In this document: positions 7,031 through 16,693 of the stretch, piece after piece | Layout of the letters: every line of letters starts with the position of its first letter | How positions within the stretch are numbered: the first letter of the stretch is position 1 | Source: Microbacterium limosum | GTDB lineage: Bacteria > Actinomycetota > Actinomycetes > Actinomycetales > Microbacteriaceae | DNA: 64,000 bases | NCBI RefSeq assembly: GCF_036324365.1 | Contig: NZ_CP137080.1 | Coordinates: 1,116,001 to 1,180,000 of the forward strand | Direction: 5' to 3' | Made by a program: the position numbers and the translations under genes | Notes under the pieces: model-generated | What the model saw: the letters and a program-made list of their open reading frames with translations, nothing else | Told to the model about the DNA's origin: nothing | Databases searched by the model: none

Positions 7031-7939
7031 GAACCAGAAAGTGGGGCGGTGCTCCCGGAACAGCCGCGCGATGTCCTTCACGAGCACCACGTAGCTACGG
7101 AAGAAGCCGACGCTCTGGCCGGGTGCCGACGGAGGGGGCTCGGGAACGTTGCGGAACAGCGGGATGGAGAACAGGATCGTCCACAGGCCGCATCCGACCG
7201 CGATGAGCCGGTAGGCAAGTCCGTCAGAGGTGTCCATGCCGAACCAATCGGCGAAGGTGAGCGCGACGACGATCACGAGGGCGACGATCCCGCCGATATA
7301 CCCCATGCCCCAGCCGAGGCCGCTGACCTTGCCGACGGTCTTCGGCGTCGAAACCTGCACGAGCAACGCGTTGTAGTTGACGCCGGCGATCTCGGAGATG
7401 ACGGCGCCGACAGCCAGTACTGCCGCGCCGTACCAGAAGAAGACGGGCTGGGCGTAGACGAAGAACAGCGCGAACTGCGCGAGTGCCAGAAGCATCGTGA
7501 ACACGAAGAGCCAGCGCTTCTTGCTGCCCCGGCGATCGGCCTGTTGGCCGAGGACCGGCGCGAGAAACAGGATCAGCAGCCCCGCGATGGTGGTGACCAA
7601 GCCATACCCGCTGGTGAGGTCGGCAAGCGCCGCCTCTTTGACCGGGGAATCATCCGGAAGCGAGGCGACATCAGCGGGCAGGAAGCTGTCGGAAACGAGG
7701 TATAGCGCCGCGAAGACGAAGGTGAGGATGACGGAGTTGAACGGCTGCGTCGCCCAGTCCCAGAACGCCCACGAGACCACCTGTTTGCGGGGGATCTCGC
7801 GCTCCTCGGTGGAGTCCTGGAAGAGTACCGCCAGGCTCTCGAGCGCATCGGTGTCGGTGGTCGGTGGGGGAGTCGGCACAGCGGCCCCGCCGGATGCCGG
7901 GGTCGGGGCCTTGCGGAGTTCGGGCTCGCTATCGCTCAC
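7031..7939 (-). pseudogene. MFS transporter (UMF1/Atg22-like), N-terminal half
   Basis: The frame encodes about 303 residues before it enters IS30-A. A soluble N-terminus of about 65 residues precedes VVSWAFWDWATQPFNSVILTF, the opening helix typical of the UMF1/Atg22-like branch of the major facilitator superfamily, followed by about six further membrane segments. It stops at REHRPTFWF. The other half, beginning FLIASAVYRDGLAGVF, is at 23785-24333 on the same strand beside IS30-C. Joined across the TTC duplication (GAA on the plus strand), the protein reads HRPTFWFLIASAVYRD without a gap. Substrate unknown. Confidence 0.88.
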
Positions 7940-8001
7940 TCGCCATACGCTAGGGGTCCAGAGTGAACATTGGGTAGCCCTCTTGGTGGGAAGATGGGCG
8001 C

Positions 8002-8490
8002 ATGCCCGTTCACGTGGAGCGCGCCGAACTGCCCGGTATCGGCATCCGTCACGACATCCTGACCGATGATGGTCGGCGTCTGTCGGTGGTGAACTTCCGC
8101 GACGGTGGCCGCGAGATCGCGATCTCGGATGAGGATGACCCCGACCGCTGTGGCGACACTCTTGCGTTGACGGATGACGAGGCCACGGCCCTCTCGGAGG
8201 TGCTCGGCGGCTCGGTCATCCTGACCCAGCTCGCGGGTCTGCAGGAAGCCTTCGCCGGCCTGCAGATGGAGAAGATCCCGGTGCGGGCCGACTCGCCGTA
8301 CGTGGGTCGCCCTCTCGGCGACACCAAAGCACGCACCCTGACGCGCTGTTCGATCGTCGCCGTCGTGCGGGAGTCGGGAGTCATCCCGGCGCCCGAGCCC
8401 TCCGACGTGCTGCGCGCCGGTGACACCCTGGTCGTCGTCGGTACGCGCGAGGGCCTTGAGCACCTGGTCCGGATTCTGAACGGCGCCTGA
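8002..8490 (+). CDS. Cation antiporter regulatory subunit (KhtT-like, RCK-C domain)
   Basis: 162 residues with no membrane segment. The N-terminus (VERAELPGIGIRHDILTDDGRRLSVV) and the C-terminal RCK-C/TrkA-C domain (KARTLTRCSIVAVVRESG, VLRAGDTLVVVGTREGLEHL) match the soluble KhtT-type subunits that gate K+/H+ antiporters in response to ligands and pH. It lies 3 bases upstream of a Kef/KhtU-type antiporter gene and divergently from the MFS gene; the two form a two-component antiporter operon. Confidence 0.85.
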   Translation: MPVHVERAELPGIGIRHDILTDDGRRLSVVNFRDGGREIAISDEDDPDRCGDTLALTDDEATALSEVLGGSVILTQLAGLQEAFAGLQMEKIPVRADSPYVGRPLGDTKARTLTRCSIVAVVRESGVIPAPEPSDVLRAGDTLVVVGTREGLEHLVRILNGA

Positions 8491-8493
8491 TCG

Positions 8494-9714
8494 ATGCATG
8501 ACGGCGCGCTGCTCTTTCTCGAGATCGGCGCGCTGTTATTCGGCATCGCGCTGCTGGGTCGCCTGGCGGGCCGCATCGGGATCTCCCCCATCCCGCTGAT
8601 CCTCCTGGGCGGTCTCGCGTTCGGTGAGGGCGGCATTCTGCCGATTTCGCAGGGCGAGGAGTTCATCGAGGTCGGCGCTGAGATCGGCGTCATCCTGCTG
8701 CTGGTGATGCTGGGCCTGGAGTACAACGCGAAAGAGCTGATGGGCAGCCTCAACCGGTCACGCATGGCCGGAGGGATCGACATGGCCCTGAACGCCGTCC
8801 CCGGTGCCATCGCCGGGTTCGTCCTCGGCTGGGGGCCGATCGGTGCCCTGGTGCTCGCCGGGATCACGTGGATCTCATCATCGGGTGTCGTTGCGAAGTT
8901 GCTGCAGGATCTCGGGCGTCTCCCCAACCGTGAGACGCCGACGATCCTCTCGATCCTCGTGATCGAAGATCTGGCGATGGCGTTCTACCTTCCGATCCTG
9001 ACGGCTGTTCTGGTCGGTATGGACCTCGCCGGCGGGACGATAAGCGTCACGATCGCGCTTGCCGCCGTGCTCGTCATCTTGTGGGTGGCACTGCGACACG
9101 GGCCGCTTGTCTCCAAGCTCGTCTGGTCTAAGCGCGCCGATGTGCTGCTGCTGTCGGTGTTGGGACTCACCCTGATCGTTGCGGGTCTTGCCGCAGAGGC
9201 TAACGTGTCTGCCGCGGTGGGCGCCTTCCTCGTGGGCATCGCCATCTCCGGCCCCGCCGCCGAGCACGCGACGCAGGTTCTCACTCCGCTCCGCGACCTG
9301 TTCGCGGCGGTCTTTTTCCTCTTCTTCGGTCTCTCGACCGACCCCGCCGATCTCCCTCCCGTTCTCATCCCCGCGCTCATCCTGGCGGTCGTCACCATGG
9401 GCACGAAGGTGCTGACCGGCTATCTTGCCGCCCGCAAGGCCGGAATCGCCGAACCGGGGCGCTGGCGTGCCGGCTTCGCTCTCACGCCCCGCGGGGAGTT
9501 CTCGATCGTCATCGCGGGGCTTGCGGTATCGGCTGGCGCCGATCGATCACTTGCCGCCCTAGCGACGGCCTATGTACTCATCACCATCGTGGTCGGGCCG
9601 CTCCTTGCCCGCATCCCCGACACCGCGCGCTTCGACGCCTGGGCCAAGGCGCGTCAAAAGGCACGGCGGATGCGACAGCGGGCGGCGGCCGAGAGCCGAG
9701 GAGAGACATCATGA
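8494..9714 (+). CDS. Kef/KhtU-type cation:proton antiporter
   Basis: A 406-residue protein with 12-13 hydrophobic segments matching the monovalent cation:proton antiporter-2 (CPA2) family, for example the helix ending VILLLVMLGLEYN and the conserved VIEDLAMAFYLP and GAFLVGIAISGP stretches. It lacks the TrkA-N domain found in full-length KefB/KefC, which fits a separate RCK-C subunit (gene upstream). It probably exports K+ (or Na+) for H+. The next gene overlaps its stop by ATGA. Confidence 0.88.
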   Translation: MHDGALLFLEIGALLFGIALLGRLAGRIGISPIPLILLGGLAFGEGGILPISQGEEFIEVGAEIGVILLLVMLGLEYNAKELMGSLNRSRMAGGIDMALNAVPGAIAGFVLGWGPIGALVLAGITWISSSGVVAKLLQDLGRLPNRETPTILSILVIEDLAMAFYLPILTAVLVGMDLAGGTISVTIALAAVLVILWVALRHGPLVSKLVWSKRADVLLLSVLGLTLIVAGLAAEANVSAAVGAFLVGIAISGPAAEHATQVLTPLRDLFAAVFFLFFGLSTDPADLPPVLIPALILAVVTMGTKVLTGYLAARKAGIAEPGRWRAGFALTPRGEFSIVIAGLAVSAGADRSLAALATAYVLITIVVGPLLARIPDTARFDAWAKARQKARRMRQRAAAESRGETS

Positions 9715-10322
9715 CTCCCGCATCTGCCGACGAAACCGCCGACGGTGCCCGCCCGAAGGACGCGCACGACCGGCCGGCAGCCCCCGAGGGCGGCTCCTCG
9801 ATGCAGCGGCGCTATGACCGCCTCTTCAACACCGGCGGCAGCCGGGCAGTCGGCGCCTATCTTCGCGAGCGGATCTACGCCACCTTCACAGGACTTGCCA
9901 TCATCCTCGTGATCGCGGGTTCCGATCACGAGGATGCCGACCACGCCCTGCTTGCCCTGCTGTTCGGTGTGATCGGCATCACGATCGCGGGTCTGGTGTC
10001 AGACGTGGTTTCGCACCTCGCGGTGGAGGGGGAGTTTCCCCATGGCCGGGACTGGATCGTCCTGACCCGCGTCGCCGGCGGTGGCCTGTCGACGGTTGCC
10101 GTGCCGGGCGGACTACTGTTTCTCGGATGGCTCGAGATCATCGACCTGTCCACGGCGATAAGCGCTGCCGCCATCGTCTACGTCGTCACCCTCGCGCTGA
10201 TCGGCTGGCTCGCCGTTCGCCGTTCGCACGCGAGGTGGTGGGAGAGGGTGCTCGCTCTCGGCATCCTCATCGGGCTCGGCCTTCTCGTGATTGCGCTGCA
10301 AACCCTCGCGAAGCTCGTGTGA
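9711..10322 (+). CDS. Hypothetical membrane protein linked to the antiporter
   Basis: 203 residues. A polar N-terminus of about 50 residues is followed by roughly five hydrophobic segments (TFTGLAIILVIAG, LLALLFGVIGITIAGLVSD, TVAVPGGLLFLGWLEIIDL, AAIVYVVTLALIGWLAV, VLALGILIGLGLLVIALQTL). I recognise no family. The ATG overlaps the antiporter stop, so the two are co-translated; it may be an accessory subunit, but this is context only. Confidence 0.7.
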   Translation: MTPASADETADGARPKDAHDRPAAPEGGSSMQRRYDRLFNTGGSRAVGAYLRERIYATFTGLAIILVIAGSDHEDADHALLALLFGVIGITIAGLVSDVVSHLAVEGEFPHGRDWIVLTRVAGGGLSTVAVPGGLLFLGWLEIIDLSTAISAAAIVYVVTLALIGWLAVRRSHARWWERVLALGILIGLGLLVIALQTLAKLV

Positions 10323-10336
10323 ATCACTCGCGGCAC

Positions 10337-10903
10337 TCAGGCTCGAATGCGTCGATAGTCCTGCTCGAGGATCGCGTAGATCGCGGTGTCGACCCACTCG
10401 CCCTTCAGCCACATGTTCTCGCGCAGATGGGCCTCGTGACGCATTCCGAGCCGCGCACAGACTGCGGCTGACGCTTCGTTGCGGGGATCGAGTTCGGCGT
10501 AGATGCGGTGCAGCCCGAGCTCCTCGAATCCGACCCGCAGGAAGATGTCAGCGGACTCGGTCGCGTAGCCCTTGCCCCGCGCGGATGCCGACAGGAGCCA
10601 TCCGATCTCTGCGGTGCGGTCATCAGTGCTGGCGAGCTTGAAATACAGCGTTCCCACCAGCTGGCCATCGGCATCCCGGATCGCCGGCTGAACGTAGTCA
10701 CCGGCCTTCTCGAGGGAGTTGTGGGCGCTGTCGCGCTCGATGGCGGCGACGACCTGCTCTCGCGACCGCGCCTCGTAGAGCATGTAGCGCACGATCGCCG
10801 GGTCGCCCTGAATCGCGCTCAGCGCCTCCACGTCGTCCGTGCTGACGAGGTCGAGTGTCACACGCTCGCCGCGCAGCGGAGCGAAGTGCCACGGAAGATT
10901 CAC
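10337..10903 (-). CDS. GNAT-family N-acetyltransferase (RimJ/RimL-like)
   Basis: 188 residues with the RimJ/RimL-type layout: PLRGERVTLDLVSTDDVEAL at the N-terminus, the acetyl-CoA loop SARGKGYATESADIFLR, and LGLHRIYAELDPRNEASAAVCARLGMR near the end. The family transfers acetyl groups to protein N-termini or small amines; the substrate cannot be told. It is convergent with the antiporter operon and divergent from dnaK. Confidence 0.85.
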   Translation of the reverse strand: MNLPWHFAPLRGERVTLDLVSTDDVEALSAIQGDPAIVRYMLYEARSREQVVAAIERDSAHNSLEKAGDYVQPAIRDADGQLVGTLYFKLASTDDRTAEIGWLLSASARGKGYATESADIFLRVGFEELGLHRIYAELDPRNEASAAVCARLGMRHEAHLRENMWLKGEWVDTAIYAILEQDYRRIRA

Positions 10904-10952
10904 GCGATCATTATCGCCCGCACAAAATTGATACGAGTGGACTCAACTCCAG

Positions 10953-11000
10953 TTGACACCGAGAGGGTGGGTGGCTACGCTTGAGTCATCGCGACTCAAC
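10953..11000 (+). promoter_or_regulatory. dnaK promoter with HAIR operator
   Basis: A -35 TTGACA (10953-10958), 17-base spacer and -10 TACGCT (10976-10981) are followed by CTTGAGT-N7-ACTCAAC (10980-11000). This is one base off the HspR-associated inverted repeat (CTTGAGT-N7-ACTCAAG) and overlaps the predicted transcription start. An additional ACTCAAC at 10941-10947 may be a weaker half site. HspR, encoded in the operon, would repress here until heat stress titrates it. Confidence 0.88.
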
Positions 11001-11080
11001 CTCGTGCCTCAACCGTGCAAGGAGCCGCGAGTCGACTTTTCAACCGGAACATCGCTTCCACGCAAAACAAGGAGAATCAG

Positions 11081-12949
11081 ATGCCACGTGCAGTGGGAAT
11101 CGACCTCGGAACCACCAACTCCGTCGTCAGCGTCCTCGAGGGCGGCGAGCCCAAGGTCATCGCCAACGCCGAGGGCTTCCGTACCACCCCCTCGGTGGTT
11201 GCCTTCACGAAGGATGGCGAGGTGCTCGTCGGTGAGACCGCGAAGCGCCAGGCCGTCACCAACGTCGACCGCACCGTCTCGTCGGTCAAGCGCCACATGG
11301 GCACCGACTGGACCTTCGATGTCGACGGCAAGAAGTACACGCCGCAGGAGATCTCGGCCCGTATCCTCGCCAAGCTCAAGCACGACGCCGAGCAGTACCT
11401 CGGCGACTCGGTGACGGATGCCGTCATCACCGTTCCGGCGTACTTCAACGACGCCGAGCGTCAGGCCACGAAGGAAGCCGGCGAGATCGCAGGCCTCAAC
11501 GTCCTGCGCATCATCAACGAGCCGACCGCTGCCGCGCTGGCCTATGGCCTCGACCGCGGCAAGGAGGATGAGCTCATCCTCGTCTTCGACCTCGGTGGTG
11601 GAACCTTCGATGTCTCCCTGCTCGAGGTGGGCAAGGACGATGACTTCTCCACGATCCAGGTGCGTTCGACCGCCGGTGACAACCGCCTCGGTGGCGACGA
11701 CTGGGACCAGCGCGTCGTCGACTACCTGATCAAGCAGTTCAAGGACACGACAGGCGTGGATGTCTCGGGCGACAAGATCGCCCTGCAGCGTCTCAAGGAG
11801 GCTGCGGAACAGGCCAAGAAGGAGCTGTCGAGCTCGGCATCGACGAGCGTGAACCTGCCCTACCTGTCGCTGACCGAGAACGGCCCGGTGTCGCTGTCCG
11901 AGACGATCACCCGCGCGAAGTTCGAGGACCTCACCAAGGACCTGCTCGACCGCACCAAGAAGCCGTTCGAGGACGTCATCCGCGAAGCCGGCATCAAGGT
12001 TGACGACATCGACCACGTCGTGCTCGTCGGCGGATCGACCCGTATGCCCGCCGTGGGCGACCTGGTCAAGAAGGAGACCGGCGGCAAGGAGCCCAACAAG
12101 GGCGTCAACCCGGATGAGGTCGTCGCCGTCGGCGCCGCCCTGCAGGCCGGCGTCCTCAAGGGCGAGCGCAAGGATGTGCTGCTGATCGATGTCACCCCGC
12201 TGAGCCTCGGTATCGAGACCAAGGGCGGCATCATGACCAAGCTCATCGAGCGCAACACGGCGATCCCGACCAAGCGCAGCGAGACCTTCACGACCGCCGA
12301 CGACAACCAGCCGTCCGTCGCGATCCAGGTCTTCCAGGGTGAGCGCGAGTTCACCCGCGACAACAAGCCGCTGGGAACCTTCGAGCTCACCGGCATCGCG
12401 CCGGCCCCTCGCGGCATCCCGCAGGTCGAGGTGACCTTCGACATCGACGCGAACGGCATCGTGCACGTGTCCGCCAAGGACAAGGGCACCGGCAAGGAGC
12501 AGTCGATGACGATCACCGGTGGATCGTCGCTGCCCAAGGAAGACATCGAGCGCATGGTGCGCGAGGCCGAGGAACACGCCGCCGAAGACAAGAAGCGTCG
12601 TGAGTCGGCTGAGACCCGCAACCAGGCCGAGACCCTGTCGTACTCGATCGAGAAGCTGATCAAAGACAACGAGGACAAGCTGCCCGACGAGGTCAAGACC
12701 TCGGTGCAGGCTGATGTCGACGCCCTCAAGACCGCTCTTGCCGGCGAGGATGACGACGCGGTGAAGGCTGCGTTCGACAAGCTGAACCAGAGCCAGTCGC
12801 AGCTCGGTGAAGCCATCTACCAGGCAGGGCAGGCCGCCGGCGAGAACCCCGACCCGGCGGCGAGCGAGCCCGGCTCGGGTGAGGTCCCCAACCCCGACGA
12901 GGACGTCATCGACGCCGAGGTCGTCGAGGACGAAGACGACAAGAAGTAA
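11081..12949 (+). CDS. dnaK: Chaperone DnaK (Hsp70)
   Basis: 622 residues from the ATG at 11081, preceded by AAGGAGAA. N-terminal ATPase domain with GIDLGTTNS (phosphate 1), [15 protein letters not shown] (phosphate 2) and [12 protein letters not shown] (adenosine). The substrate-binding domain begins [14 protein letters not shown], and a lid helix region precedes an acidic tail ending [17 protein letters not shown]. It folds and protects proteins with ATP, assisted by GrpE and DnaJ encoded directly downstream. The length and tail are normal for actinobacteria. It sits inside the IS30-bounded block, which is unusual company for an essential single-copy operon. Confidence 0.97.
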   Translation: MPRAVGIDLGTTNSVVSVLEGGEPKVIANAEGFRTTPSVVAFTKDGEVLVGETAKRQAVTNVDRTVSSVKRHMGTDWTFDVDGKKYTPQEISARILAKLKHDAEQYLGDSVTDAVITVPAYFNDAERQATKEAGEIAGLNVLRIINEPTAAALAYGLDRGKEDELILVFDLGGGTFDVSLLEVGKDDDFSTIQVRSTAGDNRLGGDDWDQRVVDYLIKQFKDTTGVDVSGDKIALQRLKEAAEQAKKELSSSASTSVNLPYLSLTENGPVSLSETITRAKFEDLTKDLLDRTKKPFEDVIREAGIKVDDIDHVVLVGGSTRMPAVGDLVKKETGGKEPNKGVNPDEVVAVGAALQAGVLKGERKDVLLIDVTPLSLGIETKGGIMTKLIERNTAIPTKRSETFTTADDNQPSVAIQVFQGEREFTRDNKPLGTFELTGIAPAPRGIPQVEVTFDIDANGIVHVSAKDKGTGKEQSMTITGGSSLPKEDIERMVREAEEHAAEDKKRRESAETRNQAETLSYSIEKLIKDNEDKLPDEVKTSVQADVDALKTALAGEDDDAVKAAFDKLNQSQSQLGEAIYQAGQAAGENPDPAASEPGSGEVPNPDEDVIDAEVVEDEDDKK

Positions 12950-12961
12950 ACGGAAGAGATC

Positions 12962-13606
12962 ATGGCACGCAAGGACGACGAAGAGCCCACACCTTCGGAG
13001 AAGGACTCCGGAGTCGGACCTGACGGCGCCCCTGACAGCGCGAGCGCTGACAACGGTGACGCGGCAGCGTCGGAGGACACCTCCTCCGGCGCCGCCGGCG
13101 CCGGGCAGGATGACCTCACGGTGGATGACATCCTCGGGGCCGCGCAGTCGGCCGATGCCGCTGCGGCCGAGGATGTCGTGCTGGCCGACCTGGAATCGGC
13201 ACTGTTGACCGACCTCAAGCGCCTGCAGGCGGAGTACGCCAACTACCGCCGCCGCACAGAGGAGCAGCGCGAGATCGAGATCGAACGCGCCAAGGGAGCC
13301 GTCGCAAAGGGCTTCATTCCGGTGCTCGACGACCTCGACCGAGCCGAGAAGCACGGCGACCTCGAGGAGGGCACGCCCTTCTCGGCGATCGCGGACAAGA
13401 TCCGTTCCGTGGCCGAACGGCTCGGCGTCACCTCCTACGGCGAAGCCGGCGAGGTCTTCGACCCGCAACAGCACGAGGCGATCTTCCAGCAGCCCACTCC
13501 CGGGGCTACCGAGACCACGATCCTCGAGGTCGTGGAGGTCGGCTATCGGCTCGGATCGATCGAGCTTCGCCCCGCGAAGGTCGTCGTCGCCGTGCCGGCT
13601 GAGTAG
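12962..13606 (+). CDS. grpE: Nucleotide exchange factor GrpE
   Basis: 214 residues. An acidic, Ser/Gly-rich leader of about 75 residues precedes the long coiled coil (LKRLQAEYANYRRRTEEQREIEIERAKG) and the beta domain (GEVFDPQQHEAIFQQPTPG, VEVGYRLGSIELRPAKVVVA). It releases ADP from DnaK and acts as the thermosensor of the cycle. It starts 12 bases after dnaK in the same operon. The long acidic leader is typical of actinobacterial GrpE. Confidence 0.95.
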   Translation: MARKDDEEPTPSEKDSGVGPDGAPDSASADNGDAAASEDTSSGAAGAGQDDLTVDDILGAAQSADAAAAEDVVLADLESALLTDLKRLQAEYANYRRRTEEQREIEIERAKGAVAKGFIPVLDDLDRAEKHGDLEEGTPFSAIADKIRSVAERLGVTSYGEAGEVFDPQQHEAIFQQPTPGATETTILEVVEVGYRLGSIELRPAKVVVAVPAE

Positions 13607-13621
13607 CACGGAGGACAACCG

Positions 13622-14614
13622 ATGGCCAGTCAAGACTGGTTCGATAAGGACTTCTACAAGGTCCTGGGCGTCTCGAAGGATGTCTCCGCTGCGGACCTGA
13701 AGAAGACGTACCGCAAACTCGCACGCCAGTACCACCCCGACTCGAACGCGGGCGATGCCAAGGCCGAGGCCCGCTTCAAGGAGATCAGCGAGGCGTATGC
13801 CGTGCTCTCGGACCCCGAGCAGCGCGAGGAGTACGACCAGATCCGTGCCATGGGCTCGGGTGCGCGCTTCACGGCAGGCGGCCAGGGCGCTGGCGGATTC
13901 GAAGACGTCTTCAGCCGGTTCGGTCAGAGCCGCGGCGGCTACAGCTACGAGAGCGCCGACTTCGACGACATCTTCTCGATGTTCGGTCAGGGCGGCGGCA
14001 GCTCATTCGGCTCGGGACGGTTCGGACAGGCATCCGGTGGCTACCGCGGGTACGGCGGTCCCACGCGCGGCGCCGACGTCACGGCGCGGACGACGATCGA
14101 CTTCGTCACCGCGACCAAGGGTGAGACGATCACGCTGCAGTCCGAGGACGGTCAGCCGTTCAAGGTCAAGATCCCTGCTGGCGTCGCGGATGGTCAGAAG
14201 ATCCGGCTTCGCGGACGCGGTCGGCCCTCGCCGGATGGCGGAGAGAGCGGCGACATCGTCGTGCAGGTCTCCGTGCGCCCGCATCCGGTGTTCACCCGAG
14301 ACGGACTCAACCTGCGGGTCGTCGTCCCGGTGACCTACACCGAGGCGGTCTTCGGAGCCACGATCGAGGTCCCGACCCTCGGTGGCGACCCCGTGAAGCT
14401 GCGCGTAGCCCCGGGAACGCCCTCGGGGCGGGTCCTGCGGGTGAAGGGCCGCGGCGTGCAGACTCAGAAGGGCACCGGAGACCTCCTCGCCGAGGTGCAG
14501 ATCGCGGTGCCGACACACGTCGACGGAGCGGCACGGGAAGCGTTGGAGAAGTACCGCGAGGCCGAACCGAAAGAGAACCCGCGAGCCGAACTGATCGCTC
14601 GCGCCGCTAGCTGA
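13622..14614 (+). CDS. dnaJ: DnaJ-type co-chaperone lacking the zinc finger
   Basis: 330 residues. The J domain starts DFYKVLGVSKDVSAADLKKTYRKLA with the HPD tripeptide in YHPDSNAG, then a Gly/Phe-rich linker, then two beta-sandwich substrate domains (GADVTARTTIDFVTATKG; NLRVVVPVTYTEAVFGATIEVPTLGG). No CxxCxGxG repeats are present, so it is of the type II (CbpA-like) form. It stimulates DnaK ATPase and delivers clients. It starts 15 bases after grpE. Confidence 0.93.
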   Translation: MASQDWFDKDFYKVLGVSKDVSAADLKKTYRKLARQYHPDSNAGDAKAEARFKEISEAYAVLSDPEQREEYDQIRAMGSGARFTAGGQGAGGFEDVFSRFGQSRGGYSYESADFDDIFSMFGQGGGSSFGSGRFGQASGGYRGYGGPTRGADVTARTTIDFVTATKGETITLQSEDGQPFKVKIPAGVADGQKIRLRGRGRPSPDGGESGDIVVQVSVRPHPVFTRDGLNLRVVVPVTYTEAVFGATIEVPTLGGDPVKLRVAPGTPSGRVLRVKGRGVQTQKGTGDLLAEVQIAVPTHVDGAAREALEKYREAEPKENPRAELIARAAS

Positions 14615-14635
14615 CCCGCCATCGAGGACATCCGG

Positions 14636-15100
14636 ATGCACGAAGACGAGATTGACGACGAGGCCCCGATCCTGGCGATCGCGGCAGCGGCCGAGCTCGC
14701 CGGCATGCATCCGCAGACCCTGCGTCAGTACGACCGGCTCGGCCTGGTCGTGCCGGCGCGCACGCCGGGCGGTTCTCGGCGCTACTCGCTACGCCACGTC
14801 GAACAGTTGCGTGAGATCGCCCGGCTCTCGGGTGAGGGAATGAGCCTGCCGGGAATCGCGCGGATCCTTGAGCTCGAAAACCGGGTGCGCGAACTCCACA
14901 CTCGAGTTCGCGACCTCGAGGCCCGCGTCGAAGCGGAACTTGCCAACAGGCCCGGGGCTCGTGTGTTCGCTGCAGGGCCAGGTGGTTCGGTGATCACTCT
15001 CCGGCACGGCCGGCGCGTGCGGCGCGCCACCGAGATCGTGCTGTGGCGCCCGCGCCACGCGCTGCCACCGGCATCCGACACCCCGGCCGGCGACGACTGA
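14636..15100 (+). CDS. hspR: Heat-shock repressor HspR (MerR family)
   Basis: 154 residues with a MerR winged helix ([34 protein letters not shown]), followed by a long helix ([23 protein letters not shown]) and a hydrophobic tail. HspR binds HAIR boxes with DnaK as co-repressor; the HAIR box upstream of dnaK gives autoregulation of the whole operon. It is the last gene of the chaperone operon. Confidence 0.93.
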   Translation: MHEDEIDDEAPILAIAAAAELAGMHPQTLRQYDRLGLVVPARTPGGSRRYSLRHVEQLREIARLSGEGMSLPGIARILELENRVRELHTRVRDLEARVEAELANRPGARVFAAGPGGSVITLRHGRRVRRATEIVLWRPRHALPPASDTPAGDD

Positions 15101-15162
15101 GTCGTGCCCCTGCGGCGCCTGTACGAGCCGCTGAAACCGATTGCATCGGGATACAGTGGAGC

Positions 15163-15459
15163 ATGGCAACAATCTATGAGGTGGCCAAGCTCGCGGGTGT
15201 CTCCACGGCGACGGTTTCCCGCTATTTCAACGGCGCGACAGTCGCTCCTGTCACTGCCGCACGCGTGAAGGAGGCCGCAGAGGCGCTGCGTTTCGTCCCG
15301 AATCGGACGGCGCGGCGGCTGCGCCGCCAGACGTCGGAGCTCATTGCGCTGCTCATTCCTGACATCGAGAACCCCTTCTTCACCGCCCTCGCGCGCGGCG
15401 TCGAGGACCGGGCGCAGCGCGCCGGGTACTCGGTTGTTCTCTGCAACACCGATGACGAT
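15163..15459 (+). pseudogene. LacI-family repressor, N-terminal part (interrupted by IS30)
   Basis: 99 codons encode the LacI helix-turn-helix and hinge ([40 protein letters not shown]) up to NTDDD, where IS30-B is inserted. The rest continues at 16694. The duplication GAT lies on both sides (15457-15459 and 16694-16696); joining them restores NTDDDPAKETRYLD. A small palindrome (CCGAT-TGC-ATCGG, around 15138-15150) just upstream of the ATG may be an autoregulatory operator. The insertion would leave the adjacent sugar operon derepressed. Confidence 0.9.
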
Positions 15460-16693
15460 GGCGGATTCAACCGGTCAACGCAACGGGTGCTGTGAGATGA
15501 AGCAGGCGCTGATCTCGGGAGGCATCGATTGCAGGGCAAACATGGTCATCTCAGTCGTGAGCAGAAGCAGCTCGCGCTCCGTCTCCACTCGAAGGGGTGG
15601 CGGCTCATCGATATCGCCCGCGAGATCGGCTGTACGGCGCCGATGGTCGGCCGCATGGCGCGGGAGGGCCGTCACCTCGACGGGAAGCCGTTCGGCTGGG
15701 AGCCGCGCGAGGGGCATCTGACGGTCTTCGACCGTGAGGAGATCCTGGTCGGCCTCGCCCGCGGTGACACGCTTACTGCGATCGCGCGTGCCCTGGGACG
15801 CGCGGTGTCGACGGTCAGCCGCGAGGTCAAGCGCGGGGGCGGACGGGAGGAGTACTCGGCGTGGCGGGCGCACGAGGACGCGCGGGAGCAGGCCCGCCGA
15901 CCGAAGCCGTTCAAGCTCGACAGTGGACGGCTGCTCGAGGTCGTCACGACGCAGCTGGAGCAACTGTGGTCGCCGCAGGAGATCGCCGCACGCTTACGTT
16001 TGGAGCATCCCGATGACCCGGAGATGCACGTGAGCCACGAGACGATCTACCAGTCCCTGTTCGTGCAGGGACGCGGGCAGTTGCGCCGCGAGCTCGCCCG
16101 CTGCCTGCGGTCGGGGCGTGCGGCACGGAAGTCGCGGACCGCGACGGACGGGCGGGGCCGGCTGCCGGGGATGGTGATGATCAGCGAGCGTCCCGCAGAG
16201 ATCGAGGGCCGTGCCGTGCCGGGGCATTGGGAAGGCGACTTGATTCTCGGTGAGAACAGTCGCAGTGCCGTGGGAACCCTCGTCGAACGCAGCACTCGGC
16301 TCGCTCTCCTGCTGCACCTGCCCGACGGGAAGAGCGCCGAAAAGGTGGAGGCCGCGATGCGCGAAGCGATCACGGCGCTACCGTCGTCGCTGGCGCGGAC
16401 GATCACCTGGGACCAGGGCGCGGAGATGGCCAAGCACGCCGAGTTCACGACAGTAACCGGCATCCCGATCTACTTCTGCGACCCGCATTCCCCGTGGCAG
16501 CGCGGAAGCAACGAGAACACCAACGGGCTGTTACGCCAGTACCTGCCGAAGAGCACCGATCTGAGCATCGTCACCCGCGCTGAGCTGACCGCGATCCAGG
16601 ACTCGCTCAACGGTCGACCACGCAAGACACTCGGCTATCTGACACCATCGGAGAAGTTCGCGGAACTCGTTGCGACCACCGGTTGAATCCGCC
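15460..16693 (+). mobile_element. IS30-family element, copy B
   Basis: 1234 bp, same 16-bp inverted repeats as copy A but in the opposite orientation, and flanked by matching 3-bp duplications (GAT). This is a clean simple insertion into lacI and defines the true element ends and duplication length used to interpret copies A and C. Confidence 0.97.
15529..16686 (+). CDS. IS30-family transposase (copy B)
   Basis: 385 residues, identical in translation to copy A, with the same TTG start, two helix-turn-helix regions and DDE catalytic residues. The frame is complete and the ends are intact, so this copy could transpose. Confidence 0.95.
   Translation: MQGKHGHLSREQKQLALRLHSKGWRLIDIAREIGCTAPMVGRMAREGRHLDGKPFGWEPREGHLTVFDREEILVGLARGDTLTAIARALGRAVSTVSREVKRGGGREEYSAWRAHEDAREQARRPKPFKLDSGRLLEVVTTQLEQLWSPQEIAARLRLEHPDDPEMHVSHETIYQSLFVQGRGQLRRELARCLRSGRAARKSRTATDGRGRLPGMVMISERPAEIEGRAVPGHWEGDLILGENSRSAVGTLVERSTRLALLLHLPDGKSAEKVEAAMREAITALPSSLARTITWDQGAEMAKHAEFTTVTGIPIYFCDPHSPWQRGSNENTNGLLRQYLPKSTDLSIVTRAELTAIQDSLNGRPRKTLGYLTPSEKFAELVATTG

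Noticed and set aside
11009..13735. 908-codon open frame antisense to dnaK and grpE
   Set aside because: It runs exactly opposite strongly supported genes; its composition is the usual shadow of high-GC codons and it has no domain.
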